Assembly: GCF_964019385.1 (NCBI RefSeq) | Contig: NC_088645.1 | Span: forward strand, 8,862,598 to 8,926,597 | Reading direction: 5' to 3' | Origin: Sycon ciliatum | Taxonomy: Eukaryota; Porifera; Calcarea; Leucosolenida; Sycettidae | DNA length: 64,000 nucleotides | Shown: positions 20,572 through 33,710 of the stretch, in pieces | Layout: each line of letters starts with the position of its first letter | Position numbering within the stretch: the stretch's first letter is position 1 | The notes under the pieces: generated by a model | Databases searched by the model: none | Told to the model about the DNA's origin: nothing | The model's input: only the letters and a program-made list of their open reading frames with translations | Program-made: the position numbers and the translations under genes

Positions 20572-22678
20572 TCAAAGCTGTTCAATCAGTCTATCCGGAC
20601 GAACACTACGCCGAGACGAACGTCTAACAGTGGTTTCACAGGGAGTATTCTCGACCTGTGGTAAACCAACTTCAGGAGCCGACTGCTCACAAGGAGGATC
20701 CGCCTCAACTTGTACAGTAGCAGACTGTGGCGAGACGCTAGCCGGAAAATCACTGGGCCGTGACGAATCTCCTACGTCTGACAGCACTGGTGACGGTGAC
20801 GTCTGATCGATTGTATCCAACAGTGGTTCTGGCAGCGATGCACTCAAGCTTGCCGGAACTGACCGTAGACGCAACTGATCTCGGTGACGCTTCCACAACA
20901 CATCACCCACTTGTACTTCATAGTTGTAGTCACTGAGGACACGCACAATTTGTCCCGGGACCCAACGATTACCTTTGCCGAAATTCAGCGCAAACACAGA
21001 GTCACTCTCTGTGAACGCTGGCTTGACGCGATTGCCGTCCTCATAAGCCTTTGCTTGTTGACGTACCTGCGAGGGACGCAGAGCACTGAGCCGCGTGCGT
21101 GGCTGGCGTCCAAACATCATCTCCGCCGGTGTTCTGCCGGCATGGTTGGGTGTCGTGCGGTACGTTAGCAGAAACCTGTCGAGCCGAGCTTGCAGTGGTT
21201 CGCTCGTTGCACCCATTTCCTTCAACTTCTGCTTAAACACACCCACATAGCGCTCAGCAAGTCCATTCGTAGCCGGATGGCCTGGAGCCGTCAGGGTGTG
21301 CACAATGTCGTTGGCACGGAGGAAAGCCTTGAATTCCTCGCTCGTGAATTGGGTTCCATTATCTGAAACAAGATGCTCCGGCAGACCAAACACAGAGAAC
21401 ACGTGCCGCAGAGCCGCAATAGTGGTTGCAGACGTGGCATTAGACATTGCAATTACATCCAGATACTTTGTGTATGCATCCACCACAACCAGGAACATCT
21501 TGCCCATGAATGGTCCTGCAAAGTCGATATGCACCCGTTTCCAAGGACCGTTTGGCCATGACCAGGTTCCCGACTTGGCAGGTGGACATTTCGCACTTTC
21601 TTGGCATTGAGCACATGCCTTGACCAACATTTCAATCTCTTGATCCACATTTGGCCACCATAAGTACCGTCGTGCCATTTGCTTGGTTTTGACCATGCCA
21701 AAGTGCTCCGTGTGCAAATCACATAGCAATACCATTCTTAGTGATTTGGGTATGACAACTCGTTGTCCCCACAATAGGATACCATCTTCCGCAGACAGCT
21801 CATCCCTCTTATTGTGGTAAGACCGAAACGATTGGGGTACTGAGCTAGGCCAACCATTCACCACATAGTAGAGCACCTTAGATAGCTCAGGGTCACGAGC
21901 TGTTTCCGATTTCACTACGTCTGCTTTGATTATCGTATCTTCCTCCACTAGCAATACACGAACCGTAACCATTTCCTCTGCAGACGGACTGATATTCTCA
22001 TATGGTTGCCTAGACAGGAAATCCGCGTAGACATTTTCCTTGCCTGGCAAATACTTGATCTCATAATCATAGCCAGCTAGCATTAGTGCCCATTTCTTGA
22101 TGCGAGCTGATGCAAGTGTAGGAACTGGTTCGTTGTTTCCCAGTAACTTCAATAGTGGTTGATGGTCGGTTTGAAGCGTGAAGTGGCGCCCTAGCAAGTA
22201 TTTCTGGAACTTTGTAACACCGAAAACCACAGCTACGGCTTCCCGTTCGATTTGTGCATAACGCGATTCAGCCGGTGTCAATTTCCTTGACACATAAGCA
22301 ACCGGCAAAACATCACCATTCGTTTGCCTTTGCAATAGTACGGCACCTAGACCCATTGGAGAAGCGTCCACCTGGAGTGTGACTGGCTTCTTGACATCGT
22401 AGTGTGCTAATAGCGTATGCTCACACATTGCATCTTTCAAGGCCTGGAATGCATCTTCCTCTGCCTTGCTCCATTGCCATTTCATTTCTTTCCTGAGCAG
22501 GTTGTACAGTGGTGCAGCAATCTCTGCGAACCGAGGTACAAATTTCCGTTGAAAATTGGCCGCACCCAGAAAAGAGTACAATTCATTCACGTTGTTAGGC
22601 GGCTTTGCGACTTTCAAGGCATTCACTCGATCAGGCGAGGGTGCGATTCCCTGCGCGGTTACCTGATGACCGAGGTAC
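20572..22678 (-). pseudogene. Gypsy RT-end / RNase H / integrase fragment, copy A
   Basis: Same motifs as copy B (VDASPMGLG, TDHQPLL, SDNGTQFTSEEF, GLAERYVG). In-frame but without a native start, downstream of the shared frameshift. Confidence 0.85.
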
Positions 22679-24773
22679 GTTTAGCTTATCCGCCATGTAG
22701 CTGAACTTCTTAGGATTGAGCTTGAATCCTTTCTCATTTAGGCAAGATAGCACTTGATCCACATTTTTCTCATGGATCTCCTCATCACGACCAGTACACA
22801 ACACATCGTCGATGTAGCCCCCGCATCCTGGCAAATCGCTAAGGGTTTCTTCCATTACCCGTTGGAAAATAGATACGGCGCTGTGAAAACCAAAAGGGAG
22901 TCGTTTGTACTGATACAACCCCTGCATGGTATTGATCGTGGTGTACTTCCGACATTCAGGTGCTATCTCTAGCTGGTGGTAGGCTTGCGACAAATCCAGC
23001 TTCGTGAATTTAGACCCCGGGCCCAATTTGTGCAATAGCTCCTCAAGAGTGGGTAGCGGGTATTGCTCGCATTTAGAATGCAGATTGATAGTGCCACTGT
23101 AGTCACCACAGATTCTCAACCCACCTCCTGATTTCTCTACCGTGACAGTGGGGGAGGCCCATTCTGAATGCGTGACTTTCTCGATTATACCATCTGCTTC
23201 CAATTTATTCAGAGCCTCAACATAGCTCTCCCGAATTGACAGTGGTACCGGCCTTGCCTTTCGGTAAACAGGGCTCTCATCAGACACATGCAATTTCACC
23301 TGCACGCCTTTCACCTTTCCCACTTCTGAGGTGTCGAACAACCCTGGGTATTTCTCAATGAATTTAGCGCCAGACTTTTCGACCTGGTGCACTTCGAAAA
23401 TGAGCCGTCAGATGAGAAAACAGACCTTATCGCAAAAACCGTACAGTGCAGAAAAGTGCACTTGAAAGTTGGCGAGTTTACCCACTGGTGCGTCTGGACA
23501 ACCAAGCTACAAACCGTCGTATTTCAGTCAAATATCGGTCTTTCAAGACAATCCAAGTATGTAAATCGAAGAGAAAACTCCAAGGAATCCAATGCAGCAA
23601 GCGCGATCGCGGCACGATGCTGCGTTCCCGAGATGCGAAGCCTGCAAGATACGTCACGGCACTTTGCATTTCGACACGCGAGTCAAACGCTCCAGACCTG
23701 GGGTTTCCCCCTTTTCAAGCGATCTACGATCTCGGCAACAGGCTCAGACGTCTTGGAAGCTCTCACTGCATCTTCACGAAAAAAATTGGGCGTCCTGGGA
23801 TAATGGAGATGGAAATGGCGAGCGATTTTCGTGTGACGGCGCAAGTCTAGCGCTGAAGCGATGTCTGCAGCTTGTTGCGCTGGAGCTGTGCTTTATTTGC
23901 TATCGGATTTGGGCCCAACGGGTTGCTTGTCACCAGAGCTTTCCAGAAAGCCCAAGTTTGTGGAAATCGATCAAAGGAAATAGAAAATATTATCCAAAGT
24001 AGGTGAAACAATTGTTGGTATTGCACCCAAAATTGAGGTGCAATTTGTAATGGTCTCCTACTGTCGAGGCTATAACTTTGCTTTCCCTGGTCCAAATCAA
24101 CTCTAGTTTTCTGCATACGATTCCTGGTGCTCCTGGCAATCAGATAGTACCACAAACAAAAATATGACTTTTTTGTGATAAGGTCTGTTTTCTCATCTGA
24201 CGGCTCAAATTGATTTCCAGGGGAGTTTGAACAAAGCCATTGCATCTCTGCCCAGAATAGATGGACGGTTTCCATTTGTAACCCTCACCAATAGTGTGTG
24301 CAATTGTGTGCCCATTCGGAACTCCATTTCCGCTTCCCCGAGACAATTAATCACATCTCCAGAGTAGGACACAAGGTTGATACTGGATTCCATCAGGTTA
24401 CTCAGCACACCATTGCATTGCAAGAAATCTGCGCTGCTGAGAATCGTGACAGCACTTCCCGTATCAATCTCCATTTGGATAGTGGTACCCATTACATCTA
24501 ATGATACAGTGTACGGTAGTCGCCCCATTGCATTTACACTATACATGGTGACATCGGGTTTACTAGCACATGGAACGAACTCACCAATTTCTTCCGCGAT
24601 GTGATGGACGGTTTGTCCAGACTTCTTCTTGCGGCAAGCTCTCTCGATGTGACCCACCGTACCACATGCGTGACACTTCACACTCTTGAAGCGGCACTCT
24701 TCCGGTTTGTGACCAGCCTTGTCACACCGAAAACATTTCTTGTCGTGCGACTTGAAAGTTGGAGTTGGCGCTC
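22631..24773 (-). pseudogene. Gypsy zinc-knuckle / protease / RT fragment, copy A (interrupted)
   Basis: Carries the same CCHC, IDTGSAV and YIDDV motifs as copy B but is split by the element at 23401-24209. The RT palm lies left of the insertion and the protease right of it. Confidence 0.85.
23401..24209. mobile_element. Inverted-repeat element in gypsy pol, A only
   Basis: 809-bp insertion absent from copy B. The ends are near-perfect ~37-bp inverted repeats beginning TGAGCCGTCAGATGAGAAAA. Comparison with the empty site shows duplication of only AA. No convincing transposase frame is seen, so it is a non-autonomous DNA element of unassigned superfamily. Confidence 0.8.
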
Positions 24774-24845
24774 ACGAAAATCACCTTTTTCAAATATTTC
24801 AAGCTTCGATCGCGACATCTTCGTCTTTTATCTTCGTCGCCAAAT

Positions 24846-25031
24846 TGTTATGTCCCCTTGCGGACTAACATTCCATTACACTCATGCATTCTTACTGACA
24901 CACACAAACACTAGCATTTGTAAGACATTCCTCTTGGTCAGGTAAAGTAACAACAACAACCATATGCGAGCATGCGCAGTCAGTAGCAAACGGTGTAGTA
25001 GATATATAATGACTAACTTGCATACACAACA
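24846..25031 (-). repeat. Gypsy 5' LTR, copy A
   Basis: 186 bp, matching copy B, followed by the 5-bp duplication AGGAG. Confidence 0.88.
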
Positions 25032-25047
25032 AGGAGTTAGTTACTTG

Positions 25048-25538
25048 TGTTGTACATGTGGCTGCGCTTGTGTCTCTTTGTTGTACATGCGGTTTTTGTC
25101 GTACATGTGGCTGCTTTTGTGTCTCTTTGTTGTACATGTTGCTGAGTCGTGGTACATGCTGCTGCGCTGTTTTTGACTCCTGCGTACATGCGGCTGCACC
25201 GTCTTCTGTCCCCGTTGGTATACACTTGCTCGTCTTGTCCCCGTTGTACGCCTTCACTATAATATATTCTGTTGTCTAATCTTATCTCTGTGTCAGTCGT
25301 CAGTCGTTCATTGTCAGTGTTGGTTCTTCTTTATGAGTTCCCCAGTCGCCTACTGAAATGAAGTAGAAGAAAAAGCTCTCTAACAAGTTGTACTGGTCCT
25401 TTGTGGTGTGGCGTGGTGAGGAGCGTAGAGGCAGTTCGTTCACGGTTTTCAAACCCGTGACGACATTTGCTCGCGGGGGGTTTGTTGTTGTGTGGAGTGG
25501 CGAGGAGAGCAACAGTTCGTCCAATTAAATTGACGACA
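25048..25538 (+). mobile_element. 5' LTR of the minisatellite family with primer-binding site, copy A
   Basis: 491 bp, starts TGTTGTACATGTGG and ends TTGACGACA, immediately followed by TTTGGCGCCCAAC, a primer-binding-site-like sequence. U3 holds the ~36-bp TGTACATGCGGCTGC repeat. No downstream pol and no partner LTR is found, so the element is truncated. The gypsy inserted ~12 bp upstream. Confidence 0.65.
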
Positions 25539-26177
25539 TTTGGCGCCCAACTAATCTTTCCCACGACCCTGAAGCTCGTCGACGCGTCGCCGTCAGCTCG
25601 TATTCCTCGTCTCCTCGCCGCCCCACCAATGTCTCACGACCGTCCAAGCCTCTCATGAGAGCGCCTACTCAGGTGAGAATGCCTTTGTAATTGTCTACTC
25701 TGCGTAATGTGTTGCCGTAACTTGTATTCGATTTCGAATTTTTTCAAATTGTTTTGCGTTGGGTGACTCTGGTCCCGGCAGGAAGTCCGTGGAACCTTGT
25801 TCTCTTGTGCTCGAGTGTGTAGTGTAGTCTAGCTGCTCGTTGTAAATTCGCCCCGTTGTGTTCGTTGTTCCTGTGTCTCTCTGACTACCCTGTACTGTAC
25901 GGTTGTGTGTATGAAAATTTCAAACTTCTCTTCGTGTGCTACGCGTTCGAATCTGGAACTTGTTTTTGCTTGCTCGTCGTGAATTCAGCATGGGTAGCTT
26001 TGATCTCGTCTTGTGTTGTGCCCTTGTGCTTGTCACGGAGACCGAGTTGCCGCCGGACTGCTCCGATATTGTGACTGTGTCGTGTGATTGGTTTGGATGT
26101 CCACCTGAACGTTCTCGAGGTGCTGCCTCGTTTGTAGTCGATCCATATTGTTTTGTTTCGTGTTTCTACCGTTTCAC
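25539..26177 (+). other. Leader-like region after the LTR, copy A
   Basis: Contains a strong splice donor CTACTCAG/GTGAGAATG at 25672/25673, as in a retroelement or LTR-driven leader. An ATG at 25990 opens MGSFDLVLCCALVLVTETEL, which looks like a signal peptide, but the frame then runs into the AGT microsatellite as poly-Ser and ends inside a MITE at 26454. No gene is asserted. Copy B: 53004-53642. Confidence 0.3.
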
Positions 26178-26382
26178 TAGTACTAGTAGTAGTAGTAGTG
26201 GTAGTGGTAGTGGTAGTGGTAGTGGTAGTGGTAGTGGTAGTGGTAGTGGTAGTGGTAGTGGTAGTAGGAGTAGCAGTAGCAGTAGCAGTAGCAGTAGCAG
26301 TAGCAGTAGCAGTAGCAGTAGCAGTAGCAGTAGCAGTAGCAGTAGCAGTAGCAGTAGCAGTAGCAGTAGCAGTAGCAGTAGC

Positions 26383-26425
<43 letters not shown>
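26178..26425. repeat. AGT/GGTAGT/AGCAGT microsatellite, copy A
   Basis: Compound trinucleotide-based repeat; it produces poly-Ser, poly-Thr, poly-Val or poly-Tyr frames on both strands. It differs in length and internal makeup from copy B. Confidence 0.95.
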
Positions 26426-27260
<835 letters not shown>

Positions 27261-28282
27261 TCTCCATGTTCCGTGCAGAGTATTGTCAGGCTCGGTCATG
27301 CACTGTGCACCCAGTCGGAAAGCTGGTGGCTTCCGGTTTGGTGGGAGGTGTGAACTTCATGTAGGATTCTCGTTTCGGATCCAGGGTGAATTTTGTTTGT
27401 GAGCGTATGGTTTTGTAATAATTGTGTTTCGGCATGTAGGTCTCTCTAGTTCGTTTGGGTGGGCGTCTGATCATGGCGAGCCACGGTCTGCGTGGTGGTC
27501 TGCAGGGATCCTGCGTTTTTTTGTGACAGGGGGGTTGAGTCTGCAGGGGAAGAATACAGTGATTGAACTGAAGCTGGATGATGACCGTGTGGTGAGTGTG
27601 TGGGGGTTTCGAGATGCCGTCCTGGGGCAGGGATGTCGGTCTTTTAGCTTGGACGGGTGTTGTTACATTCATTGTAACATTTTGTCGTTTTCTGTGTGTT
27701 TTGCTGTGCGACTACAGTAGCAGCAGTGTCTTGTGCTAATTTTTCTTATGATATCAGGCCCTATGCGTACAATTATTCAAAAAGAAAAAAAAGAAAAAAT
27801 ATCAGGAAGGAGATATAATAATATCAATAATAAAGCCATTGCCGAGCCACCGTGCTCACAGCAGAGACTTCTGTGTGTGTTATTGTTGTGAAGTGGACCA
27901 CAAAGACAGTGTGAAATTGACATACTATTGTAGTACGTTATTTTGTGTACGTGGTGTGTACGTGATGTTGGTGCATGCGCGTGTTGCTGTGGTGTGAAAA
28001 GCAGTCTTTGTCTTGAGTTCGTCATGTCTAGTTGTGTTTCCGGAGTCGTCTTGTAATATACAGTCTTTCCAATGTAGTTATCATGGTCCAATTGTCCGAG
28101 TGTGGAGATGACACGGGACTGGGAGCAGGTGAAGAAAAGCTATCTACAACATTGGTGGCAGCGGTGATGGAAATTGTTGTACACTTCAACTTCCGGATTC
28201 GTCCTGCGTGGCCTTTGCTCCCAGTTTCCCAGGAAAACACGTGGTGTGTTTTATAATGCGCAGTGCAGGCATACAATTTCAG
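27261..28282. other. Unassigned interval between microsatellite and gene 3' end, copy A/B boundary
   Basis: A 98-codon plus-strand frame at 27424-27720 and a 128-codon minus frame at 27286-27672 overlap; neither is recognised. AATAATAAAGCC occurs at ~27824-27835. CTACAACATTGGTGGCAGCGG at ~28145 looks like an LTR end plus primer-binding site of a gypsy-type element. Same in 54848-55870. Confidence 0.4.
28153..28170 (+). other. Possible retroelement primer-binding site
   Basis: TGGTGGCAGCGGTGATGG directly follows CTACAACA, as at the LTR/PBS boundary of many animal gypsy elements. No flanking pol was found. Copy at 55741-55758. Confidence 0.25.
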
Positions 28283-28288
28283 TTTATT
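28283..28288 (-). promoter_or_regulatory. Polyadenylation signal AATAAA, gene copy B
   Basis: Canonical hexamer on the minus strand ~130 nt after the TAG of the terminal exon and not inside a recognised transposon. It marks the likely 3' end of the mucin/EGF gene. Confidence 0.6.
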
Positions 28289-28417
28289 TCAGGGTGTGAC
28301 AGTGCATGTACTGGCAGATGTAACTGGAGCTAAGTAGTGTGCAACCGCATCTCCAGTCACCGTGATTGAAAGTCAATACATCAACAGCGGAAGTGTTAGC
28401 CATGTATAACATAGAAC

Positions 28418-28503
28418 CTAGACTACAGGACGTGTAGCAGTGAATGCCAGTGATACAAAGTATGCTGCATACGACGGGAGTTGCTTGTCGCCAACGTTGC
28501 CTA
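28418..28503 (-). CDS. Terminal coding exon of the mucin/EGF gene, copy B
   Basis: Last exon after the mucin exon donor at 28592. The acceptor is a pyrimidine-rich tract ending CCCCAG (28504-28505), followed in phase 1 by LGNVGDKQLPSYAAYFVSLA and seven more residues to a TAG at 28418-28420. The tail AAYFVSLAF is mildly hydrophobic and could serve as a weak membrane or GPI signal, but is short for either. The acceptor is a tandem CAG/TAG, so a form one codon shorter is possible. A 3' UTR of ~130 nt leads to AATAAA at 28283-28288. The coding exons of copy B sum to 1119 nt, exactly 373 codons. Confidence 0.6.
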
Positions 28504-28592
28504 CTGGGGCAATACAGGGCAAAGATAACGGCACATAGTGATAGGTCATACATAGTAATATTGATCAAGCTCAGAGTTTCACAATCACTTAC

Positions 28593-29033
28593 GCGTGTCT
28601 TCTGGGATGGTAGCTGGGATCTGCGCTTGGCTGGTGGGATTAGTAGTTGGTGTCGTTGCTGCGGCTGTTGTGGGGGCTGGGGTCGTGGGGGCTGGTGTTG
28701 TTGTGGCTTGTGTTGTGGGGGCTAGTGTTGTTGGTGTTGTGGGGGCTGGTGTAGTTGTGGCTGGTGTTGTTGTGGCTGGTGTTGTTGTGGCTTGTGTTGT
28801 GGGGGCTAGTGTTGTTGGTGTTGTGGAGGCTGCTGTAGTTGTCGCTGGTGTTGTTGTGGCTGGTGTTGTTGTGGTTGGTGTTGTGGGGGCTGGTGTTGTG
28901 GGGGCTGGTGTTGTCGTGGCTGGTGTTGTGGCGGCTGGTGTTTTGGCGGCTGGTGTTGTGGGGGCTGGTGTTGTGGGCGCTGGTGTTGTGAGGGCTGGTG
29001 GCATTGTTGCTGGTGCAGTCCTTGGTTGTCCAG
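28593..29033 (-). CDS. Mucin-like Thr/Pro/Ala exon, gene copy B
   Basis: 441-nt phase 1-1 exon bounded by an acceptor ending TTTAG (29034-29035) with a long pyrimidine tract and a GTAAGTG donor at 28592. It encodes ~147 residues, almost all Thr, Pro, Ala and Ser in TTPAPTTPA-type units, as in the PTS domains of mucins, ending IPATIPEDT. It would form an extended O-glycosylated stalk between the EGF-like module and the C-terminus. It is identical to copy C and over five-fold shorter than the copy A exon. Confidence 0.75.
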
Positions 29034-29307
29034 CTAAACAAAGAGGAGGCAAATAGGAGGAATACAGAAGTACGGCAAACAGAATCTCAATAATTTAGAA
29101 TTCTCTACATCAACATAGTAATCGCAGTAGTCTCAGTAATTATGGTCTTGTAGAGAGTCAACTGTGTGGTTTTCCATGACAAGAGCAGATTTGCATAATG
29201 GCACACAAAGAAATAAATCCAGTTGTGAAACTGATGAGACCTTTCGTACCATTACTTCTCAATTCAGCACGTGGTAACGAGAGAGCCTGGAAGCTCATGG
29301 CCCTACG

Positions 29308-29406
29308 CTATGCTTTTTTTGCCTAGCGAGAGTCAACTTTCTCTTTGCATTCGAGGGTAATACGACTTCATCTACCGCCTTGATGACCTAGGCAAAAAAA
29401 GCATAG
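29308..29406. repeat. Short inverted-repeat hairpin, copy B
   Basis: Same arms as 2587-2684 with one more T in the left arm. Confidence 0.6.
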
Positions 29407-29814
29407 GGATGTTATAAATTTTTCATTTCTCCTTTTTTTTAAGACATAACCTAGGATTCGAACCCGCACTATCGCCCTGCATGCATTCCCCCGATACACT
29501 TCACATATACTCATTCTTCCAAGTTGCTTCACGTTATGATCTTGCATTTGAAAGCCCTATTTGACTATTGTGGCCAGCTGTCTTTGATGGTACGGTACGG
29601 GACAGGTACGGGATAGCGCCAGGCATTCCGATGCTGTCCTTGATGGTACGGTACTGGACAGGCACGTGATAGCACCAGGCATGCCGATGGCACAAACAAA
29701 CAAACAAACACGGAAATAAAGCTGTGTGGACTCTGGCTAGCGCCAGACGTTACCGAAGTAACGTCTTTTGTATAGCCGTAAGTAAGGGAATAAACGTGAT
29801 GAAGCACAAGTTCA

Positions 29815-31066
29815 ATGGATACAGTTTATCCCTATTGTCTTCATGCACTGGGTCGAGACCCATATGTTGGAGACTGCCACCCTCCAGCCATCACTCTATG
29901 CAAGGTACATCGACGATACAATTTCAATTTGGATCTATGGCTCAGCTGCTCTACGGGTATTCATTGCCCACTGCAAAAGCCAGCGCCCTATGAACAAGTT
30001 GACTTACTAAAGCAGTGAAAATGGACCTGTTCCATTTCTTCACGTTTGCTTTGAGGTTACCCCTGACGACGGCACCATTACACACCGCCTGTACAGGAAG
30101 CCTAGTAACAGCGGCGTCAACGTGGACTTTCATCCCCAAGTGCCTCGCTCCGTCAAGTATGCGGTCGGTAAGCAGCACTTCGTCAGGGCTCGAAAGAATT
30201 CGTCTTCACCAGCACAAGCCTGTGAGAGTCTCGGTATGACGAAGAAATTGCTGCGAAGCAACAACTATCCCGAGGCAATCATCGAAGAGATTGCTGCAAA
30301 GCAACAACTATCTTGAGGCAATCATCGAAAAGTTGGCACACTGCCCAACGACGTGAGGCAAATGAAGAAAGATGCTGCTATACTGAAGCTACCCTTTCGC
30401 TTAGGAGATAGAAGAGATTCAGCAGAAGGCGAAGAATTTAGTCGAGCGCTCAGGGTTCCTGGTTAATGTCGTGTCTGACACACCCCCAACCTCAAAGATG
30501 CCCTCGTGAAGTCAGCGCTGAATCCAACGAAGTGCAGCGTGACACAAGAAGGAGTGAGGCGCCGAGAACAGCGGAGGCGAGGAAGACCGCTCAACCCCTG
30601 CATCTCATGCTCCTCTGGTTTGCCGAGCTGCATGTGTGATTCCCCGGCATTATCTGTATGATCAAGTGCGCACTAACTGTGTCGGAAGCGATATGTCGGT
30701 GAGACCTTCAGGGTCGCAAGAGACCTTTTTCATCATATTGTGAGAGTCGTGGGCCAATAGCCCCGGTGAGAAGGCAGTCTTGCCTGTTCATATGGTGAAG
30801 TAAAATAAAGAAACAACAACAACAACAACCGTTTTGAGGAACACCACTAGGAAGCATGTCACAGGATGCTCGACAAACCGTGGGGTAAACACATGGCTAC
30901 TGATCCCGAGCAGCACAGAACCATGAATAGCACAAATGTGATTTTCATTGAGGCACAAGTACTGGCTGTGAAGACATGGATGGCCAGAAGAAAAATCAGG
31001 GAGTCAATCAAGATTCGAGAGCGTCGTCCGGAGATCAATATCTCCTTCGGAGGGCTATTAAAGGCG
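29815..31066 (+). pseudogene. Penelope-like element relic, copy B
   Basis: Same relic as copy A. It has a TAA (TTACTAAAG) inside the RT frame where A has TTACGAAAG, so B is further decayed. Copy C shares the stop. Confidence 0.75.
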
Positions 31067-31069
31067 CTA

Positions 31070-33276
31070 GCACCCTTTGTTGTTGTTGTATACTTTATTT
31101 ATAGTGGAAATCAAAACAGGCAAAATGCCTAATAACATTGGACCCACTGTGAATAACATGTTAAAGGATATTGTGGAAAAGTAGATACAAGAGAAAAAGA
31201 GAAAGGAAAGAAAAAACGGAGGGTTGGTTGCAACGAACAGATATCAATCCAGTGAGCATTGGAAAACCTATGTCGCTGATAATATATACTGCAAGGCTTG
31301 AGATTTAAAATCCAAATACCTATTTGAACATTTTGCTGCTGGTGGCCATCTATTCCACATAATGGCTCCAGCGTGCGTTAGGCGCTTAGCAGAACGAGCA
31401 GTGCTAGCAGGTGGAACCACAAGCAAGTTGCTTTGGCCTCACCCTCACAGTGAAACTGCTAAATCTTGCTGTATCTGTACAGGGTTGTACACACAATGAT
31501 TGTGGTATAAACCTTCGTACACACATTTCCTGCACTTTATCTGCTGAGCTCTTGCATACCCGCTCTTTCAGTGCACGTTTCCTTGTCTGCTGTGCATGCG
31601 AATTCATACACTCAATTTCATACGGCCATTGTGTGTGTTCGTTTGTTTTGTACATGGACATACATCACTAATAAAATAAATTTACATCCAGCTAATACGC
31701 CAAAGAGTGAATAGCAACTGAATAGAGCGGTTGTCAGTTGACAACCCCCCTTTTATTTACAATGCAGTTGCGTGATGTCCACCACTTTCTGAGTATGCAG
31801 GTGAAATAGGCTGGTTTGACAAGTAATGGCGTCAAAGGACTCGTGACGTTCACAACTGGTTTCGTCTCTTTGTGTGCTAATATGTCTCCCTCGGACTAAA
31901 GTCCTTATTGAAGGATCGCATCACTAGTGGCGTTTCCGTCACAATTTGCTGGGAGACAAATATATGAAGGCAAATACAAGAAGGACATTCTTCAGGTTCT
32001 TCAACAACATTCTGAGAGCGTTCGAGAGTGTACTGTCGACTCCACTTAAAACGAACTCGCACCTGGCAAATTTCGTGATATAGCAAACCAGTGTCCATGT
32101 CGCTCCCTGTTTGAACCCATACAAAATTGACCCCTCAGGGCCCCTTGCACACCATGTAGAAAAACGCCTATGTGCTGCGTTCCAGTAAAAGTTGTCATGT
32201 CAACTGACGGCATACGGTGGAAAACCTAGAAAGTAGCGCAAGGGTTTCTGCCGACCTTGGACGGGTATTGAAGGTTTCTTTTGAAGCTTTTAGGCGTTCC
32301 TGAACTTCCAGAGATAGGAACTTCATTCTTGTGACCGTGATGTTTTGGCGCTGTGTGGATATCAATCCTGTTTCCTGTTTCAGACTTCCATTGACTTTTT
32401 GCGCACTTCTGAACTTTTCGTACTTGAGCTCTTGTTATTCGGGCCGTGGTAGGGCGTACTATAGTTCAGTTTTACAAGGTGAGTATGAGACAATCCCAAG
32501 CCGTCCAAAGGTTGCAACCACTTCTCTAGTCCACGGTACTGGTCCGCAACAGCATGGCGAACATTGTCGTCAGCATTAAACTTGAGCACCTGTAATCGAT
32601 CGTCTTGAAAATATCAAGAACAGGAAATAGCCAGCGATCACACGACTTCAGTAGCTTTTGGAGATCCTGAAACATCACTGATCACTGCAAAGGCCGCCGC
32701 CGTCTCTTGCCGGAGTCTACCTGAGGTCCATAGGTATGGCTACAACAGGAAAGATGCAGAACGAATTCAAAGAAAACAAAGTAGTCGTTCTGAGAACAGC
32801 ATTTCTCGTCTGAACTGCAGTTTCTTGTTGAATCTCGAGGCGCGCGCGCCACTAACTCGCACTGCACTGCAAGGGTACTGCAGACCACTCGTCAGCGTGC
32901 AACTGCACTTGAACAAGCTAGTGCATACACAGAGTATGCTCAGGTTTGTTGCGTTCTACATGTAACCAGTTTACAATGGTCCTAATAGCGAACAGGTTTC
33001 GTTTGTAGCCAACCATAGCTCGTAGGGCCGCATGCAATCTAAGTGCAATCATGCTGTCACGGGTCACACGCCAATCATGATGTGTTGCTTGTATGGCGTG
33101 AGTGCTTTAATTTTAAAGAACTTCAGCTACAAAGAACTAATTCACCTGGACAATGGTGTTGGTAACATCAGGAGTCGACTGCACTGTCTAGCCTTCTCGT
33201 CAGGTGAATACAGGAAAGCGCAAAGGAACAGTGACAATTGATTCAGTGCAGCAGAGAGGTGATAAAACAGCACAAG
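31070..33276. other. Unassigned interval, copy B
   Basis: Equivalent of 4350-6550; only scattered point differences. Confidence 0.5.
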
Positions 33277-33706
33277 TGTTGTACATGTGGCTGCGCTTGT
33301 GTTTCTTCCTTGTACATGCGGTTGCAAGAGTAGCTCTTTGTCGTACATGCTGCTGCTTTTGTGTCTCTTTATTGTACATGCTGCTGAGCCGTGGTACATG
33401 CTGCTGCGCTGTTTTTGACTCCTGCGTACATGCGGCTGCACCGTTTTCTGTCCCCGCTGTGCACACACTTGCTTGTCTTGTCCCCATTGTACGCCTTCAC
33501 TATTATATCCTGTTGTCTCGTCTTTTCTCAGTGTCAGTTGTTCGTTGTCAGTGTTAGTTGTTAATCGTGAGTTCTCCCGTCGGCTCCTGAAGCGCATTAC
33601 AAGAAAAGCTCTCTCTTTGGAAATAGAGAACAACCATTTGACTAGTCCTTTTGATGTGTGGCGTGGCGAGAGCGTAGAGGCAGTTCTTTCTCCATCCGAG
33701 ACGACA
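33277..33706 (+). mobile_element. Solo LTR (minisatellite LTR family), copy B
   Basis: 430 bp, TG...CA, flanked by CAAG at 33273-33276 and 33707-33710 (5 bp ACAAG if the last A is counted outside). No internal retroelement sequence adjoins it. The related LTR at 25048-25538 and 52513-53003 keeps a primer-binding site, which confirms the LTR reading. Confidence 0.75.
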
Positions 33707-33710
33707 CAAG

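Larger units (their letters stand above)
20541..25031 (-). mobile_element. Ty3/gypsy LTR retrotransposon, copy A (truncated and interrupted)
   Basis: Same element as copy B without its 3' LTR: the interior is joined directly to the ribozyme array at 20540/20541. Integrase/RNase H span 20572-22678, the shared frameshift is near 22678, the RT portion spans 22631-23400, a small inverted-repeat element sits at 23401-24209, protease and zinc knuckles span 24210-24773, and the 5' LTR is 24846-25031, followed by the same AGGAG at 25032-25036. Confidence 0.9.

Noticed and set aside
22672-22682. Programmed frameshift in gypsy pol
   Set aside because: The shift lies inside the RT palm/connection region, not between gag and pol, and has no slippery heptamer; it is a disabling mutation.
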